From NCBI GenBank assembly GCA_010093485.1, contig MU001494.1, forward strand, positions 2,015,937 to 2,079,936: a DNA stretch of 64,000 bases, written 5' to 3'. Origin of the DNA: Karstenula rhodostoma CBS 690.94 (Eukaryota > Ascomycota > Dothideomycetes > Pleosporales > Didymosphaeriaceae). Below the pieces are notes generated by a model. The model searched no databases. It saw nothing but the letters and a program-made list of their open reading frames with translations, and had not been told where the DNA came from. Both the position numbers and the translations under genes were made by a program. Below are positions 40,301 to 54,169 of the stretch, piece by piece (positions within the stretch are counted from its first letter, which is position 1; each line of letters begins with the position of its first letter).

Positions 40301-43167
40301 TAATAACTAGCTAAAAAGATAAAGAGATTAAATTAACCTTAGTTATACTTAATATATTAAAGAATATTACTAGTAAGAACCTTAGTATACTAGATTTAGG
40401 GATAGTATAGTTTAATTTATAATTACCTAGTACTATAATACTAAGGAAGATTAGAACTACTACTATACTATAGACTAAGGTATAGTAATAAGTAGTAAAT
40501 AAGGTATTAGAATAGAATATTATAGTTATTTCCCTAAATATTATACTAGAGGATATATATATTCTTACCCTACTTCTTTATAATATTATACTAATAAATC
40601 TACTAAATAAGACTCTTATTAAACTATATAGTAGACTCTAATAATAAGGTATTAGAAATAAAGTAGTTTATAGCTAATATAATAATACTAATAGTTAAGA
40701 GAATAATAGTTATATATAGCTAGTATAAAAAGGTAAAAACCTAGTATCTATAAATAGAAATTTAGTATAAATTATAGTAAACTAATACCTAATAGCCTCT
40801 AGTCTATTAGTATAAAGAATATTATCTAGTCTATTCTCTATTACTATTAATTTCTTAAATACTAAGTAAAGGTAATAAGGACTATCTAAAAATTTAGATA
40901 ATAATAATAAATTATTAATTTTATACTCTTCTATACTAGCTTATAACTTATTAGTATATTTATAAATCTCTAGTAATAGCTTAGTAAGTATATACTATTT
41001 ATTTCTATAAAGATTACTATTACTATATATAATAATATTATATAATCTATTACTAGTAAATATAGATAGAGTAAAGATACTTATAATAGTAGATAGGGTA
41101 GACCTATTTACTAGTAGTAAAACCTTAAATATAGAATTTAGATAAACTTTAATATAGAAATAGTTAGAGAAGCTTAGATATATATTATAGTAAATTATTA
41201 TAAATTCTTATCTAGATAGAATAATACTAATAACTATATATAGGGTAAATATTACTATTAATACTAAACTTAACTAGGCGTGTATTTAGATAACCCCTAA
41301 GTTATACCTTAAAATAGTTAAAATATTTATACTTAATAAGAATATTTTAATAATATTATATAAATAAATTTTATTCCTATTTATATAGGGCCTTATATCT
41401 AGAATAGAAATATTTATTTACTAATAGATAGTACTAGCTAAAATAGTTATATAAAGTAAAATATTTAGAGGTAGTAGTAATAGATCTAGACCTAGTATAG
41501 GGAAGTTATATCTATACTTAGTAAGGTTTATTATAAAATACTAAATTACTTAATAGAATATAAGTATTTAGTAGTATTAAAGTAGCTATCTAGTAAAGAC
41601 TTACCTATAAAAAGACTAGAATAGTCCTTATCTAAGTTAGAATATATACCCGCTTTTTTATTTATATTTAATATAGTCTTAGATATATATATATAAAATA
41701 CTAATAGGATATAATTAGCTCCTTATAGTTATAAATACTAGTAGTAACTAGGTAAATATTATATTAAGTCTACTATACTAGACCCCTATAGTAGGATATA
41801 AAATACTACTATTCTACTTTATAATTAAATATAAACTAATAAGATATATTATATATAACTAACTTAAAATATACTACTAATAGGAGGTATAATAGAATAA
41901 AGAAAATATAGAGTATAAATAGCTATAATAATATAGCTCGCTTAAAGGCTTTATACTACTAGTCCTATAAAAACTAATAAATATTACTCTATTCTCTAAA
42001 TTCTCTAAAAATAAGCTAGCTATTATATATATAAAGCTATAGTATAATAATACTATTATTAGTAAAAATAATAATAAGAATCTAAGTTAGGTATATAACC
42101 TTAAGGAGTTTAAAGAAAGGATTATAGTATAATATAAAATAAGTACTCCTATACTATATAGCCTAAATTTAGTAAATATACTAAAAGATATAATATTCTA
42201 AGGGTTAAATATAGAGGTAAGGGTATTTTATACTTTACTTATACTATAAGTTATATACTAATAGATTAAGAAGACTAAGACTATAATAACTAAAAATAGG
42301 AAGAATATAGAATTAAGTAAGACCCTAATTAATATTAGAGATATTATATAGGATAAAGGTTATAATATCTATTCTATAAAGTCTTAAATATTTAAATCCC
42401 TAAATAGGCTCTAATATATAAAGGTAACTTAAAATAACTTTAGTCCTATAATTTATTAGATTATATTAGGAATCTTATATAAAAATAAACTTAGAATACT
42501 TATAAATTACTTCTCCTATTTTATAGTATAGGAGTTCTAGCGACTTAAGTATAAGGATAGCTTCCTAAATAAAATATATAGAATAAAGTATAATATTATT
42601 CTCTAGTACCTCTTATATAAATATAGTCTAGCTAAATAAAGTATTATTAATAATTAGTAAGTTTAAGGGGTAAAGTTACTACTATACCCTTATAAAAGGC
42701 TAACTAGGATTTTTAATATAATCTAAAAGGGGAATACCTAAGTAAGTTATAATATAAAAAAGGTAGACTAAAAATATAATATACTCTAAGATACTAAGTT
42801 TATTAATTATAGTAAGACTATAGTATATATTATATAAACTCTACTTATTAAGTATAATAAGTATATACTAAGACTTAATAGAAAGCCTCTACTATAGATA
42901 GCCTAAATAGAACTTATCTAGTAAGATATTACTATCTAATATAATAAGGTAAGTAGAGTAGTCCTCTAAAATACTATTTAGATAGTATAGAAAGAAAAAA
43001 AGAGTACTATAATTAGTAAGAGTAGGACTATTAATATTAGTATACTTAAATTATACTATAACCTCTATATTATAAGTATTTTACTATTACTAGTATAGTT
43101 CTATAAAATATATAGTATTAATATCTATACTAATAAACTCTACTTAATCTATAATAATCTTAAAAAT

Positions 43168-43172
43168 TCTAT
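43168..43172. repeat. Target-site duplication of the Gypsy element, left
   Basis: TCTAT directly before the left LTR; identical to 58581-58585 after the right LTR. Confidence 0.8.
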
Positions 43173-43418
43173 TATAAGGCTAGAATATAGCTAAATAGGG
43201 CGAATACTCTTAGAATTAAATAGATAGAAGAAACTATATAAATTAAGACTAAACTTAAGATACTAAAATAGAGAGGATTCTAGGAAGGAGCTCTCTATAT
43301 ACTAAGTATTTAAGATCTACTAACTAATCTATATATAGGCTACTAGATAAGGCCTAAGCTTAAAGGTAGATAAATATTCTATAAGGGGATTTAACCTTAG
43401 GTTAAATTAACCCTTATA
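43173..43418 (-). repeat. Gypsy LTR (3' LTR of the minus-strand element)
   Basis: 246 bp direct repeat of 58335-58580; both start tataaggctagaatatagct and end taacccttata. Confidence 0.9.
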
Positions 43419-43430
43419 CTACCCCCCTCT
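43419..43430 (-). promoter_or_regulatory. Polypurine tract of the Gypsy element
   Basis: ctacccccctct on +, i.e. agaggggggtag on the coding strand, abutting the 3' LTR, where plus-strand DNA synthesis is primed in this class. Confidence 0.75.
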
Positions 43431-45049
43431 AAGCGCGATCTAGGGTTTTAATAGTCTCTAAAGACTATAAGAATACCTATATCTATAAAAAGAAAGAAAA
43501 GAATAAATTAGTTTAGGGAGAAAAAAAAAAAAAATAAAAATAAAGAAAAATATCCTCTATACCCTTAAAAAATTTCCTATTAAATTTATATAGTTATAGA
43601 CTAGATTAGAGTATCCTACTCTAGTATAATTATATAGGGCTCTATAATTTTCTATATAAAAATACCTTTATTTAGAATTTTTCTAAGTAGTTAGCTATAT
43701 ATTATTATATATATATTATATAGGGTTCCCTAATCCTATAAGGAGAGGTTAAGATCTAGTTTAAAATTTTAAATTCCTTACTTATAGTTAAAGGCTTAAA
43801 GTACTTAATATATAAAGCTCGATCCTTTATAGTACTAAAAAGTATAGGGTAAGTATATTTTATAAATACTAAATAGACTATTTAAATTAAACTACTATAC
43901 TAACTAGCCTATTTTTAGATAATTCTTTATTAACTATTTACCTTAATAGGCGTATTATCTTTAGAATTACTATCTAAGAATACTTTATTAAGGGTAGTTT
44001 TCTTCTAAGTATCTAGGTACTTAAGGGGCCTAGCTACCTAAGGATTAGTATTATAAAAGTTACTTACTAGCTTTAGGGTATTCCTAAAGTTAGATACTAG
44101 ATACTATATATTATCTAGATTATAGCCTTACTATACTATTTAGTACTAGAGTTTTCTCTAGTTTAGTTAGCTATTATAAATAAGTAATACCTCCTACTTA
44201 AAGGTATTATTAACTTTAGTTAGTAGTTCCTATAGTTAGTATTATCTAGAAAGTAGGTTATTAGATACTTTCTAAAGATAGTTTATATAAAATACTAGAT
44301 AAACTTTTATATATAATAGTAATTTAAGCTTATAGGATAACCTTTTTATCTCTATAATATAGTATAGACTATATATTTACTTATTAAGCTTAATAGAGGG
44401 ATATAATATTAAAAAGCCTTTTAGAGTAATATAGATAAAATTACTAATAATAAAATTAAATAATTAGTAGTATTTATTAGCTTATTTTACTATTAAGTTT
44501 TATACTATAATAAGGTTCTAATAGGCCTAGTTATAGACCTAAATAATAGCTTTAAAATAAGTAGTAATAAACTTATAGACTTACTTAGAGCTAATATTAT
44601 TAGGAGAGTCCTTAGGTAATCTAACTCTATCTTTTTAGTTCTAAAAGACTTTAGCTTTATAGCTAAACTTAATTTTATATAGAGAGAAATTAGTAGATTT
44701 ATTAGGTAAAGAGGCTTACACCTAGTCTATTAAAGGGAGTAGATCTAACTAGTTATTCTAAAATTTATTAATAAATAGGTAAAGATACTAGTTAATATAC
44801 TTATTATATATCTTAGTTTAGCTATTTATTTAGATATAACCTATAGATATAAGTTTCTACTATATATCTATAAGGTAATATAGTTTACTAGTAAAATTAG
44901 AAGTAAACTATAGCCCTTAATCTAATATAATAGATTTAGAGATATTAAAGATCCTCTAGATATATTAGTAGTAAAGGGAGGTAGCCTATTCTATAGTAAT
45001 TATCTTATAGTATAGTAGTAAAAAGATATATTTACTTAAGTAGTATATA

Positions 45050-45370
45050 TAAACTATAATATTATTAAAGCCCTTTTAGTCTAGTAGAAAGTTTTTAAAG
45101 TCTATAGAGATATCTTACTATATAGCCTCTAGAATAGGTAGTAACTAAAATAGGCCTAGCTTTTTATTATAAGGGGGCTTAGTCTAGTAGTAGATTTTAT
45201 AATTTTATATAAACTATTTAATATCTATATATATATAGCTCTAATAGTATAATTCCTAGATAAGTTTATAGATCTTTTTAGTACTAGGGTATATAGTTAT
45301 CTAGTAGGAGTAAACTATATTAATAAGAATTATTTAAAGCTAACTAGTTTTAGAGATAACTAGATAGTCT
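45050..45370 (-). pseudogene. Decayed Gypsy integrase (zinc-binding and start of core)
   Basis: Minus-strand reading gives the integrase HHCC region with RIP changes: a YPSTKK stretch (ancestral HPSxxK), a LIQELYY segment (family LIxxxYYWP), then a decayed C..C pair and a YIVRYLYRL-like stretch (family PWxxISMDF) before the catalytic core. The order and spacing match Ty3/Gypsy integrases. Stops and lost Cys/His codons make it non-functional. Confidence 0.75.
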
Positions 45371-46099
45371 TAGTATAAAAGAAGTCTAGAAGGTATTCTA
45401 TTATACTTACTATTTAGTTTAAAAGTAGCCTCTTAAAATAGTTCTAAGGTTAGGTTAGTATAATTTACTTTAAGTAGGTAGTTTACTAATATAATAGGAG
45501 AGTCTTATAATTTAGCCTCTCTACTCTACTAGTTTAGTTTAATAGTAGTAACTAATACTACTACTTTATAGTTCTTATTATTAGTATTATTATTAGTAAT
45601 ATCCTATTATTAGGGGAAAAAGTATATTATATAGGCTAACTTAGCTTTTACCTTTTATATAACTAGTTCTTCCTATTTCTATAATAGTATATTAGCTATA
45701 ATATTTATAAATCTAGGGTAAAATATAATTATATAGTTATACTAGAATAATACTTCTAACTAATAAGTCTAGTAGGATATAAGTTTTTACTTTATAGAAA
45801 AGTATTTAAGTATATAATAGTCTATAATAATAGTAAATAGCTCTTCTAACTATAAACTAATAAGCTAGGTATACTATATATATAACCTACCTATAATAGT
45901 AAATATTTCCTTATTATAAATATTATAATTTATCTCTATTAGTTTTATTTTATATAAATAGAACTTAAAAGGTTTCTAGGTTTTATTATCTTATATCTAT
46001 AAGATAGCTTCTATAATAATACTATTACTAGTATTAGTTTCTATTTATATCTTATAGTAGGGGGAGTACTATATAATAAAATTATCTAAGTAGAGAAAG

Positions 46100-46945
46100 T
46101 CCTTTATAGCTTAAAAAGTAGTATATTCCTTATTTTTAAACTTATACTAGATACCTTTTTTAGTTAGTTTAGTAAGGGGTTAAATAATATATTTATAGTT
46201 TTTAAGGTAAGCTTAATAGTAATTATAGAATCCTAAAAAGGATTAGAGGGTATAGAGGCTAGTAGGCTCTTTCTAGTCCTATACTATAGTTTCCTTCTTA
46301 GGGTCCTTATAGATCCTATTAGTAGTAATAATAAAGCCTAGGAATTTAACTTCTTAAATAGTAAATTCGCTTTTCTTAATATTATAATAGAGGTAGTACT
46401 CTTTTAGCCATTTAATAACTTTAGATATATAAGCCTTATACTCTAGGAGGTCCTTAGAGTAGATAAGGATATTATTAATATAAACTATATAAATTAAGTT
46501 AATTATATTAGCTAGAATTATATTAATAAAGTATTAGAATAATACTAGTCTATTAGTTATACTAAAAGGAAGAATATTATACTTAAAGTTACTATATTAA
46601 GTTTAAAATATAGAGAGGTTAGAGGTATATTTAATAAGTTATATATAGTAAAAGGCTTATTATAGGTCTAGTTTAATAAATATATATACCCTAGATAGGT
46701 ATATAAGAGTTTCCTCTAGTAGTAGTATAGAAGTAATATTCTTTTTAGTAATACTATTAAGCCTCCTATAATTAATATAAAAATACTACCCCCCTCTAGG
46801 CTTTTTTATATATAAGATAGGGGAGGTAAAACTAGTATTACTAAAAGAGATAAACCTTTTCTTTACTATATTCTAAATATATAGGTATAGTAATTCTAGT
46901 TTATTAAGGGATATAGGATATAATAGGGAGGTTTTTAAAGTATTA
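46100..46945 (-). pseudogene. Decayed Gypsy reverse transcriptase
   Basis: Minus strand: KTSLLYPISLNKLELL (family PPxxPLYxLSxxELxxL), SPILYIKKPRGG, then VYINNILIYSKDLLEYKA at the active site (46471-46485 and on), where the family's YxDD has become YINN by G-to-A change, and KFLGFIITTNRIYKDPKK (family FLGFxIxxxGxxxDPxK). The RT frame joins the pre-RT part across the Copia insertion at KD-IN, which supports a simple insertion at the ATATC duplication. Confidence 0.85.
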
Positions 46946-46950
46946 ATATC

Positions 46951-47156
46951 TATAGTAGAGAAAAGGAGCTCGAATATCCCTTTATTTAGGGAGCGAATTA
47001 ATTAGATTACTATATAAGAAAAGATTACTAGAAAGGCTAGTTATATACTATACTCGTTCTAAATTAGTTTAGTACTTAGGTTAAGGTACCCCTTATTATA
47101 GCTAATTAGAGCTCTATAAACCTTAATATTACTAAGTATTATTTATATTCTTAATA
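46951..47156 (-). repeat. Copia LTR (3' LTR)
   Basis: 206 bp direct repeat of 53958-54163; both start tatagtagagaaaagg and end tatattcttaata. It includes a possible decayed poly(A) signal (aataaa on the minus strand). Confidence 0.88.
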
Positions 47157-48999
47157 TACCCCTTAGGCGAACAGTACTTATTATTTATCTACTAGTAGAA
47201 TTTAATTATTTAAATTAGCTTCCCTTAGAAATATATAGCTTAGACTATAATTTCCTACTTATATTATACTATTATTAGCGTCGCGATACTAATTAGCTAG
47301 AGTAAAAGTCTCCTAGTACTTAGTATAGTACTTATAAATAGTAGTAGCCTTATAACTAAGTATAGTAAATAATAGTAAATAAAGTAAGTAATTATTATAT
47401 AGTATAAACTAGTAGAGGTAGGTAAGATAAGAAGGTATCTTTTATACCTTTTAAGCTTTTCTTCTTTATCCCTATTATCCTATCCTATAGTATATTCTTA
47501 CCTTTTACTTTTTAATACTCTACTTATACTTTTTAAATAGCTAATAACACTACTAAAGCTTATACTACTAAAGCGCTTAAATAAGAATAGAAACTTAAAG
47601 CTAAATAAGTAGCTATTACTAAAAAATTTACTATAACTCCTTAAATAACTTATTATAATTACCCTTCTACTTAGTCTACTTTCTATACTCCTAGCTAAGC
47701 TCCTCTAATAATATTATATATTTCCCTAGCTATAGAAGAAGAGTATATTAGGACTATCTAGCTAATAAACTACTTTAGCTACTTAATAAGTACCTTAAAT
47801 AGTAGGTTAGATAGCCTCTACTATAATATTATAAACTAGTAGACTAGGTACTACTTTTACTATTATATATACTTATATAAACTAATATAAGCTAGATTCT
47901 CTATTTATTTAGTTAAATTTTACTAATTATTATAGTCTACTATTTCTAGTTATATATATAATATACTTTATCCTATTCTATAATAATCTAAACTCTAGTA
48001 TAAGCTTCCCTTATTTTCCTTATTACTTAGATTTTTACTAACTATATATAGGCTCGCGAGGTTAATTATTTATAATAGTATATTTAAGCTATACTAAAGG
48101 ATTAGAATAAAAGTTAAGAGACCCTTTTTATACCTTTATAGAACTTCTACTTAATACCTAATTTTTTTCCTACTCCTTTTACTTTTATCCCTACTTTATC
48201 TATTTCTATTCTACCTCTACCTACTTCTATCCTTACTCCTCCTACTTCTATCCCTACTTTTACTACTTCTATCCCTACTCTACTTACCTTCTAGTAGGTC
48301 TACCCTATAGATAGCTAGGAGGCAGGCTTATAGGAGGCTATATATACTCCTAAGTATAGTATACTTACTTCTTATAAGTACTACACTTTATAGTAGCTCT
48401 ATAAGATAGGCCTAAGTATTAGTTATTATAGTATAGATTAGTAGTAGCCTAATTTTAATTACTCTAAGGAATATTTATATAGTTATAGTAGGTTTTTTAA
48501 AACTAAGAAATTTTTTATTTATAGTTAGGATAGCTTTAGATATAGGTATACTAGATACTCTAATATATTAGAAGTATAATAATATACTTAGCTTTATAAG
48601 CTCTTTAATTAGATACTTAATATATTTAAGTAAGATAAATTTCTTTTATTTTTCTTTTATTTTTCTTTTATTCTCTAGTTAAAAAGTACTTTTTATAATT
48701 AAATCTAATAAATCTCTACTTACTTTACTTCTTCTATATCTATAATTATAAAACTTATATCTTAAAGATTAAGTAACTATATAAATCTAGTAAACTACTA
48801 CTTTAATAATACTTTTATTAAACTATCTATAGGTATTTTACTTATTTTAAAATATAAAACCTTAAATAATCCCTTTATATACTCTTATTATAGCTATATA
48901 TTCTAGATATTAATATAGTAAAGATATATAGTAATCCTTTTATTTTTTCTAATTACTAGTCTAATTATCTACTAATTATTATAGTAGATTTACTAGAGC

Positions 49000-50250
49000 A
49001 ATTCTAAGTCTAGTATAAGTTTAGTAAAGAAGCGCTTTAAAGCTATTACTTCTTTATTAATATACTTTAGAGTAAGAAGCTCTACTTCTATAGTTAAAGT
49101 TATAATTATACTTTAGTAAGTTACCTTCTATAGAATAGCGCCACTAAATAGTAGAGTAATATACCTATAGGATAATTATCTTATTAGTAGATTATCTATA
49201 AAAGATATATCTCTATAGATAAGTAGGTCTAGACTATTATATTTACTAAACTAAATTACTTTTTAGCGCATCCTATAGAGGTATAGAATTACTTAATTAA
49301 CTACTACTTTATACTTTATACTTAGGTTAGTAAGGAAGAAGGATAGCTTTAATATAGTAAATATAATATCTAGTTACAGTATAATTACTATATATAATAC
49401 TAATCTAACCTTTTCTTAATAATTCTTAATCTACTATAGTAATACTTCGCCTTTACTCTTTTTAAGCTTATTAATTAAGAGAGGAGTAGGCAAGAAGCTA
49501 CTAGCTTTATAAAGCTTAAATCTTTTTATAATCTTATTAATATATATATTATATATAAGCGTGATTATCTAATTATCTTAGTCTCTAATTACTTATACTC
49601 TAAGAAACTACTTAACTAGTCTCTTATTTTTAATCTTATATTTATTTATAACTTTATTCTATAGTATTTAAGCTTACTCTCTATAGTTATTATAATATAG
49701 AAGTAGTATATCGTCTATATAGAATAGTACTAGGATTTTCTAATCTCTAGAAAGGAATAAATAAGGCTCTTCCTTTAAAGCTTTAAGCCCTTTAGCTCTA
49801 AGTAAGTGGGAAAACTCTTTATACTAGAGAAATAGTAAGTCTCTTAAACTATAGAGAGCTTAATTTAATCTTATATATATTTCTAGTATCTTAAATCTAT
49901 CTAGAAGTTTATAGATTATAGGATTATCTATTATAATTATAGTATTTAGAAATACTCCTATAATATTATATTATTTAATTTTAAGGTTAAACTCTATAGT
50001 AATTACTATTACTACTTAGAATAACCTTACTATAAGTATAGTAGTATAGGTTAAGTATAGGGTATCCTTTAATTAAAGGTTCCCTCTAATTATAATATAA
50101 GCTTTATAGTTCTTAAACTAACTATCCTAATTAAGCTTATATATAAATACCTATTTTAATAGGAGTAGGTATTTTATTACTTATAATTAGGGTAACTTTA
50201 TTTAAGTTCCTTTCTACTATAAGGTAGTAATCTCTTTAATTGCGGCCTAC
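49000..50250 (-). pseudogene. Decayed Copia reverse transcriptase
   Basis: Minus strand near 50170-49930 reads FIYKLNQDSQFKNYKAY...RGNLQ, matching the Copia segment KWVFKYKLDxxGxxxxYKARLVVRGxLQ, then FNLKIKQYNIIGVFLNT (family D[VA]xxAFLN). The active site FYIDD is intact at 49710-49724, followed by ILLLY. Other stops remain, so the frame is broken even though the catalytic aspartates survive. Confidence 0.8.
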
Positions 50251-53200
50251 TTAAATAGCTTTCCTAGAAAATAGGAAAGTAGATATTTCTAGAGTATTAG
50301 TTCTAGTAGTAGCTTATCTCTATATAGATAAGTTAGTAATATTACTAGTTTTAGTTTCTTAAGTATAGCTATTATAACTACTATATTTAGTATCTTATAG
50401 CCTTTATACTTATCCTAGATTTTATTTACTCCTAGTATAAATATATATATAAAGTTAATCTAGAAACTATTTTTTAAAGATAGATCTACTATTAGTATAT
50501 ATATACTAAAATTTAATCTACCTTCTAGCTAATTATTATAATCTATATCTCGTTATTTTAACCTTTAAACTAGTAAATACTTACTTATTAGTTAGTTAAT
50601 TTTAGGTACCTCTTCTTAAAGTTATCTACTTACCCTACTTACTATAGGGAAGATATACTATTACCTTTAACTTACTAGTAGATTTCCTACTTTATCTAGT
50701 AGTATAGAGTTAGTTATACTAAGTTAAGAGGTAGTAGTAGGGTTTTAAAGCTTTTACTCTAGGAAAGTATTATCCTAAGGCTCTAGTTTACTAGCTCTTC
50801 TAGTTAAATTCTAATTCTAGTAGCTCCTAGTATCCTTATAATTATATTAATTAGTCCCTATAATATCTAGCTATAGTGTTATATCTAGGGTTATAAGTCC
50901 TATACTTAAATCTTAGCCTATATAAATTTCTAGCTACTAGCTAGCTATATCTATAGCTTATATAATAGTTAGTATTATTATTTTCTAATTCCTTAGCTAG
51001 CTATCCTTAGAATCTATCTACTCTAATCCTTTACCCCTAAGTAGTTACTTAGTATCCTTAATTCTCGCGGTGCTTACGTGCTTGTTTAAGCTAGAAATAA
51101 GATTAATTATATTAAATATATCTTCTAGATTATTAACCTTATCCTTATAAATACTTTCTATAATTCTTAGAGCTTCTACCTTTAAGAGCTTAACTTTATA
51201 TACTCTCTAGTAGAAGGTTATTTTATTAAATATAATATTTCTAGTTATAATTACTTAATTAAGTATAGGAACCTATATTTTATAGATATTAAAAGCTTAA
51301 TAGCCTACTAAATACCTAATATAAGCTCTTAGATTTATTTTAAATCCCCTTCTATTATACCTAGCTTTATAATCCTTTATTAGAGAATATACTTAGTATC
51401 TATAGGCGTAAATCCTACTTTAGTCTAGATAGAGATCTACTATTATATATTATATAATTATAGGCTTATAGTACTAAAAGTACTATTAGAACTAGTTATC
51501 TAATACTTTATTTAGTAATTAGAAGCTATATACCGCGCTTAGGCTTATATTATATAGCTAGACTACTATATCTATAATCTCTAGCTATAGCTTTATTAGT
51601 AAATTCGCGCTAGACCTTATCTTTACTATTTATTTAATTAGCTCTTTTCTAGCTTACTTTACTAAACTATTAGTTTTATATATATAAGGTAGTAAAGGGT
51701 TAATTATAATTTCTTTTTTAATTATCTATTCCTTATATTATAATATCCCTTACTATAGAAGTATTACTATATTATTATCCTACTAAATTTATATAATTTA
51801 GAGCTAGTACTTATTCTTTATAAAAGTTAATAGGTATTTTATTAATTATAGAATCTTTAAAAATATCTTCCCTTATAGATTAAAATTGTAGAACTTCCTA
51901 CTAAATTCTTCCTTTATTATAAGAATCTAGGATTTAAGTATTTATCCTTACTCTATATTAAATAGGTCCTATATAATATAGTAGAATAGACGTAGTAAAT
52001 ACTTATATAGTTATTATAAGATTATCTTATTTATATATATAACTATATAATACTTATATTCTTATTATCGCGTTCCTTTAATTAATATACTATATATACT
52101 AGAAACCAGAGCTTATAAAGCCTTTTTCCTAAGGTATTCTAATTACTTATACTATAGTTCTTTACTATCTAAGTGGGAGATATTCTTTCTTAATAACTTA
52201 GATAGTTAAATTATATTTATAATAGTAGGATAAGAGTATATAGACTTATATTTAAAAAAAGTAAGGTTATACTTATACTATAGGTCTACTATTATAACAC
52301 TTTATTTAATTATTCTAATCCTTAGGGTATTATCTAAGCCAAGATACTAAATACTAACTTTCTTAAGTTAAGCTTCTAAGATAATATTTATATAAAAGTT
52401 CTTAACTACCTTTATATCTTTAAGTAGTAGATTCTCTAATTATTTTCTATTTTTACTATAAAGAATATTCTTAATTAGATAATTTCCTATTTCTAAGATA
52501 GGTAGAGCTTAAATTCCTACTTTAACTTAGTCTTCTATAGTTACTTTCTTAAAAGAACTAGTAACTAGAAGGTTCTAATTATTAATAAGATAAATAGTAA
52601 CTATACTATCTAGAATTATATTCCTAGAAAGTAGGTAAGGATTCTATATTATATTATAGATTCTATTCTTAGAGACTTTACTTAGAAGATTAATTAGATT
52701 AATAAGAGCTACTATAATACTACTAGAATAATTAATAGTAAGCTACTTCTTATTACTTATTTTCTAATTAGCACTATTAATCTTAGTCTATAGTTTTAAC
52801 TATTATAGGAGTTTTAGATAGCTTAAGATCTCGTTTTACTCTTTATTAGAAAGGTTAAAAGCTTGGGATCTATTAATTAAAGTACTAGTAATAGCTATCT
52901 ATAAGTATTAGTATTTAATTAGTTACTATTTATATTAAGTATTCTTATAGGGGTAGTTAAAATAATTATTATTTTATATATTATTAGATAATTCCCCGCT
53001 AGGCTTAGTAGTCTAATTACTAAATATCGCGTAGATACTAGTCCTTTTATAATTAGGGTAGAGTAATTATTTCTAGATTAGTACTAAAAATACCTTTCTA
53101 ATCTTAGAAAGTATTATTATAGGCCTTCTAAGCGTCTTATTAAGTAGGATTTATTACTTAATTAAGCGGGACTACTTAGGGGTAATCTTCTCGCCTAAAG

Positions 53201-53957
53201 CTTTAAGGAAATTATAGATTATAAGCACTCCTTTAGTTTCTTTAACTAAGTATATAATCGCTTTATAGTAGAGGAGCTACTATTCTTTAAACTAGATCTC
53301 TAGATTCTATTATCTACTCTTTACTTTATTAAGATAAGTATAATACTATACTTAAATAAAGTTCTTAGTTACTCCTTTAGTAGGTACTAGATTATTCTTT
53401 AGTATATAAAGTAGATATTATAAGGTAGATTTATTATCTTTAACTATATTAATTATTACTAGAGTAAGGAGATCTTAGGAAATAGTAGTATAAACCTAGT
53501 TCTAGAGATTTTAAAACTTAGAATAACATATCTACTAGTTAGAGACTATAGTATAATATTCTATAATCCTTAAAATATAGCTTTCCTTATCCTTTTTATA
53601 TAATTTAAGCTCCTACTTATAATCTTTAAGATTATCTAAAGTGACTAGTTAGTATAGTTCCTCTAGAATAACTAGTTAAATAGGGTAATTATCCTTAATT
53701 AAGGGGACTATTAGACTATCTAGATTAATTTTAGACTAGATACCTTTAGAGTTTACTTAGAAATATAAGCTTATAAACTAATAAGGCTAGCTTATTTAAT
53801 TAATAAGCTAGGTCTAAGTAACTAGAATAGTTAAATCGCTTATAGCTTTATTAAATAAAGAAGACTTTCGGTGTAATAGGAGAACCTAAAAGGGCGTATT
53901 TAAGTAGTAAAGTATATAGGGAGAATTATCCTATATTCTAAGCACTAGACTTATAAC

Positions 53958-54163
53958 TATAGTAGAGAAAAGGAACTTAAATATCCCTTTATTTAGGGAG
54001 TGAATTAATTAGATTACTATATAAGAAAAGATTGCTAGAAAGGCTAGTTATATACTATACTTATCCTGAATTAGTTTAGTACTTAGGTTAAGGTACCCCT
54101 TATCGCGGTTAATTAGAGCTCTATAAACCCTAATATTACTAAGTATTATTTATATTCTTAATA
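53958..54163 (-). repeat. Copia LTR (5' LTR)
   Basis: 206 bp partner of 46951-47156. It retains tcgcggtt where the left LTR reads attatagct, another sign of incomplete mutation. On the coding strand the primer-binding region would begin directly after it (gttataagtctagtgc). Confidence 0.85.
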
Positions 54164-54169
54164 ATATCC

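Larger units (their letters stand above)
46951..54163 (-). mobile_element. Ty1/Copia LTR retrotransposon nested in Gypsy pol
   Basis: 7.2 kb with 206 bp LTRs (46951-47156 and 53958-54163) and target duplication ATATC (46946-46950 and 54164-54168). A short purine tract (ctaagggg on the coding strand) abuts the left LTR. The coding strand is minus; the reverse transcriptase lies at about 49000-50250. The element keeps scattered CA, TG and CG (for example near 48320, 49370, 50240, 50875, 52106) that are nearly absent from surrounding elements, so RIP is less complete. It is the innermost, most recent insertion. Confidence 0.85.

Noticed and set aside
46951..54163. The paired 206 bp repeats as a large tandem or target duplication
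   Set aside because: They are LTRs: equal length, 5 bp target duplication outside, purine tract next to one, and Copia RT between them.
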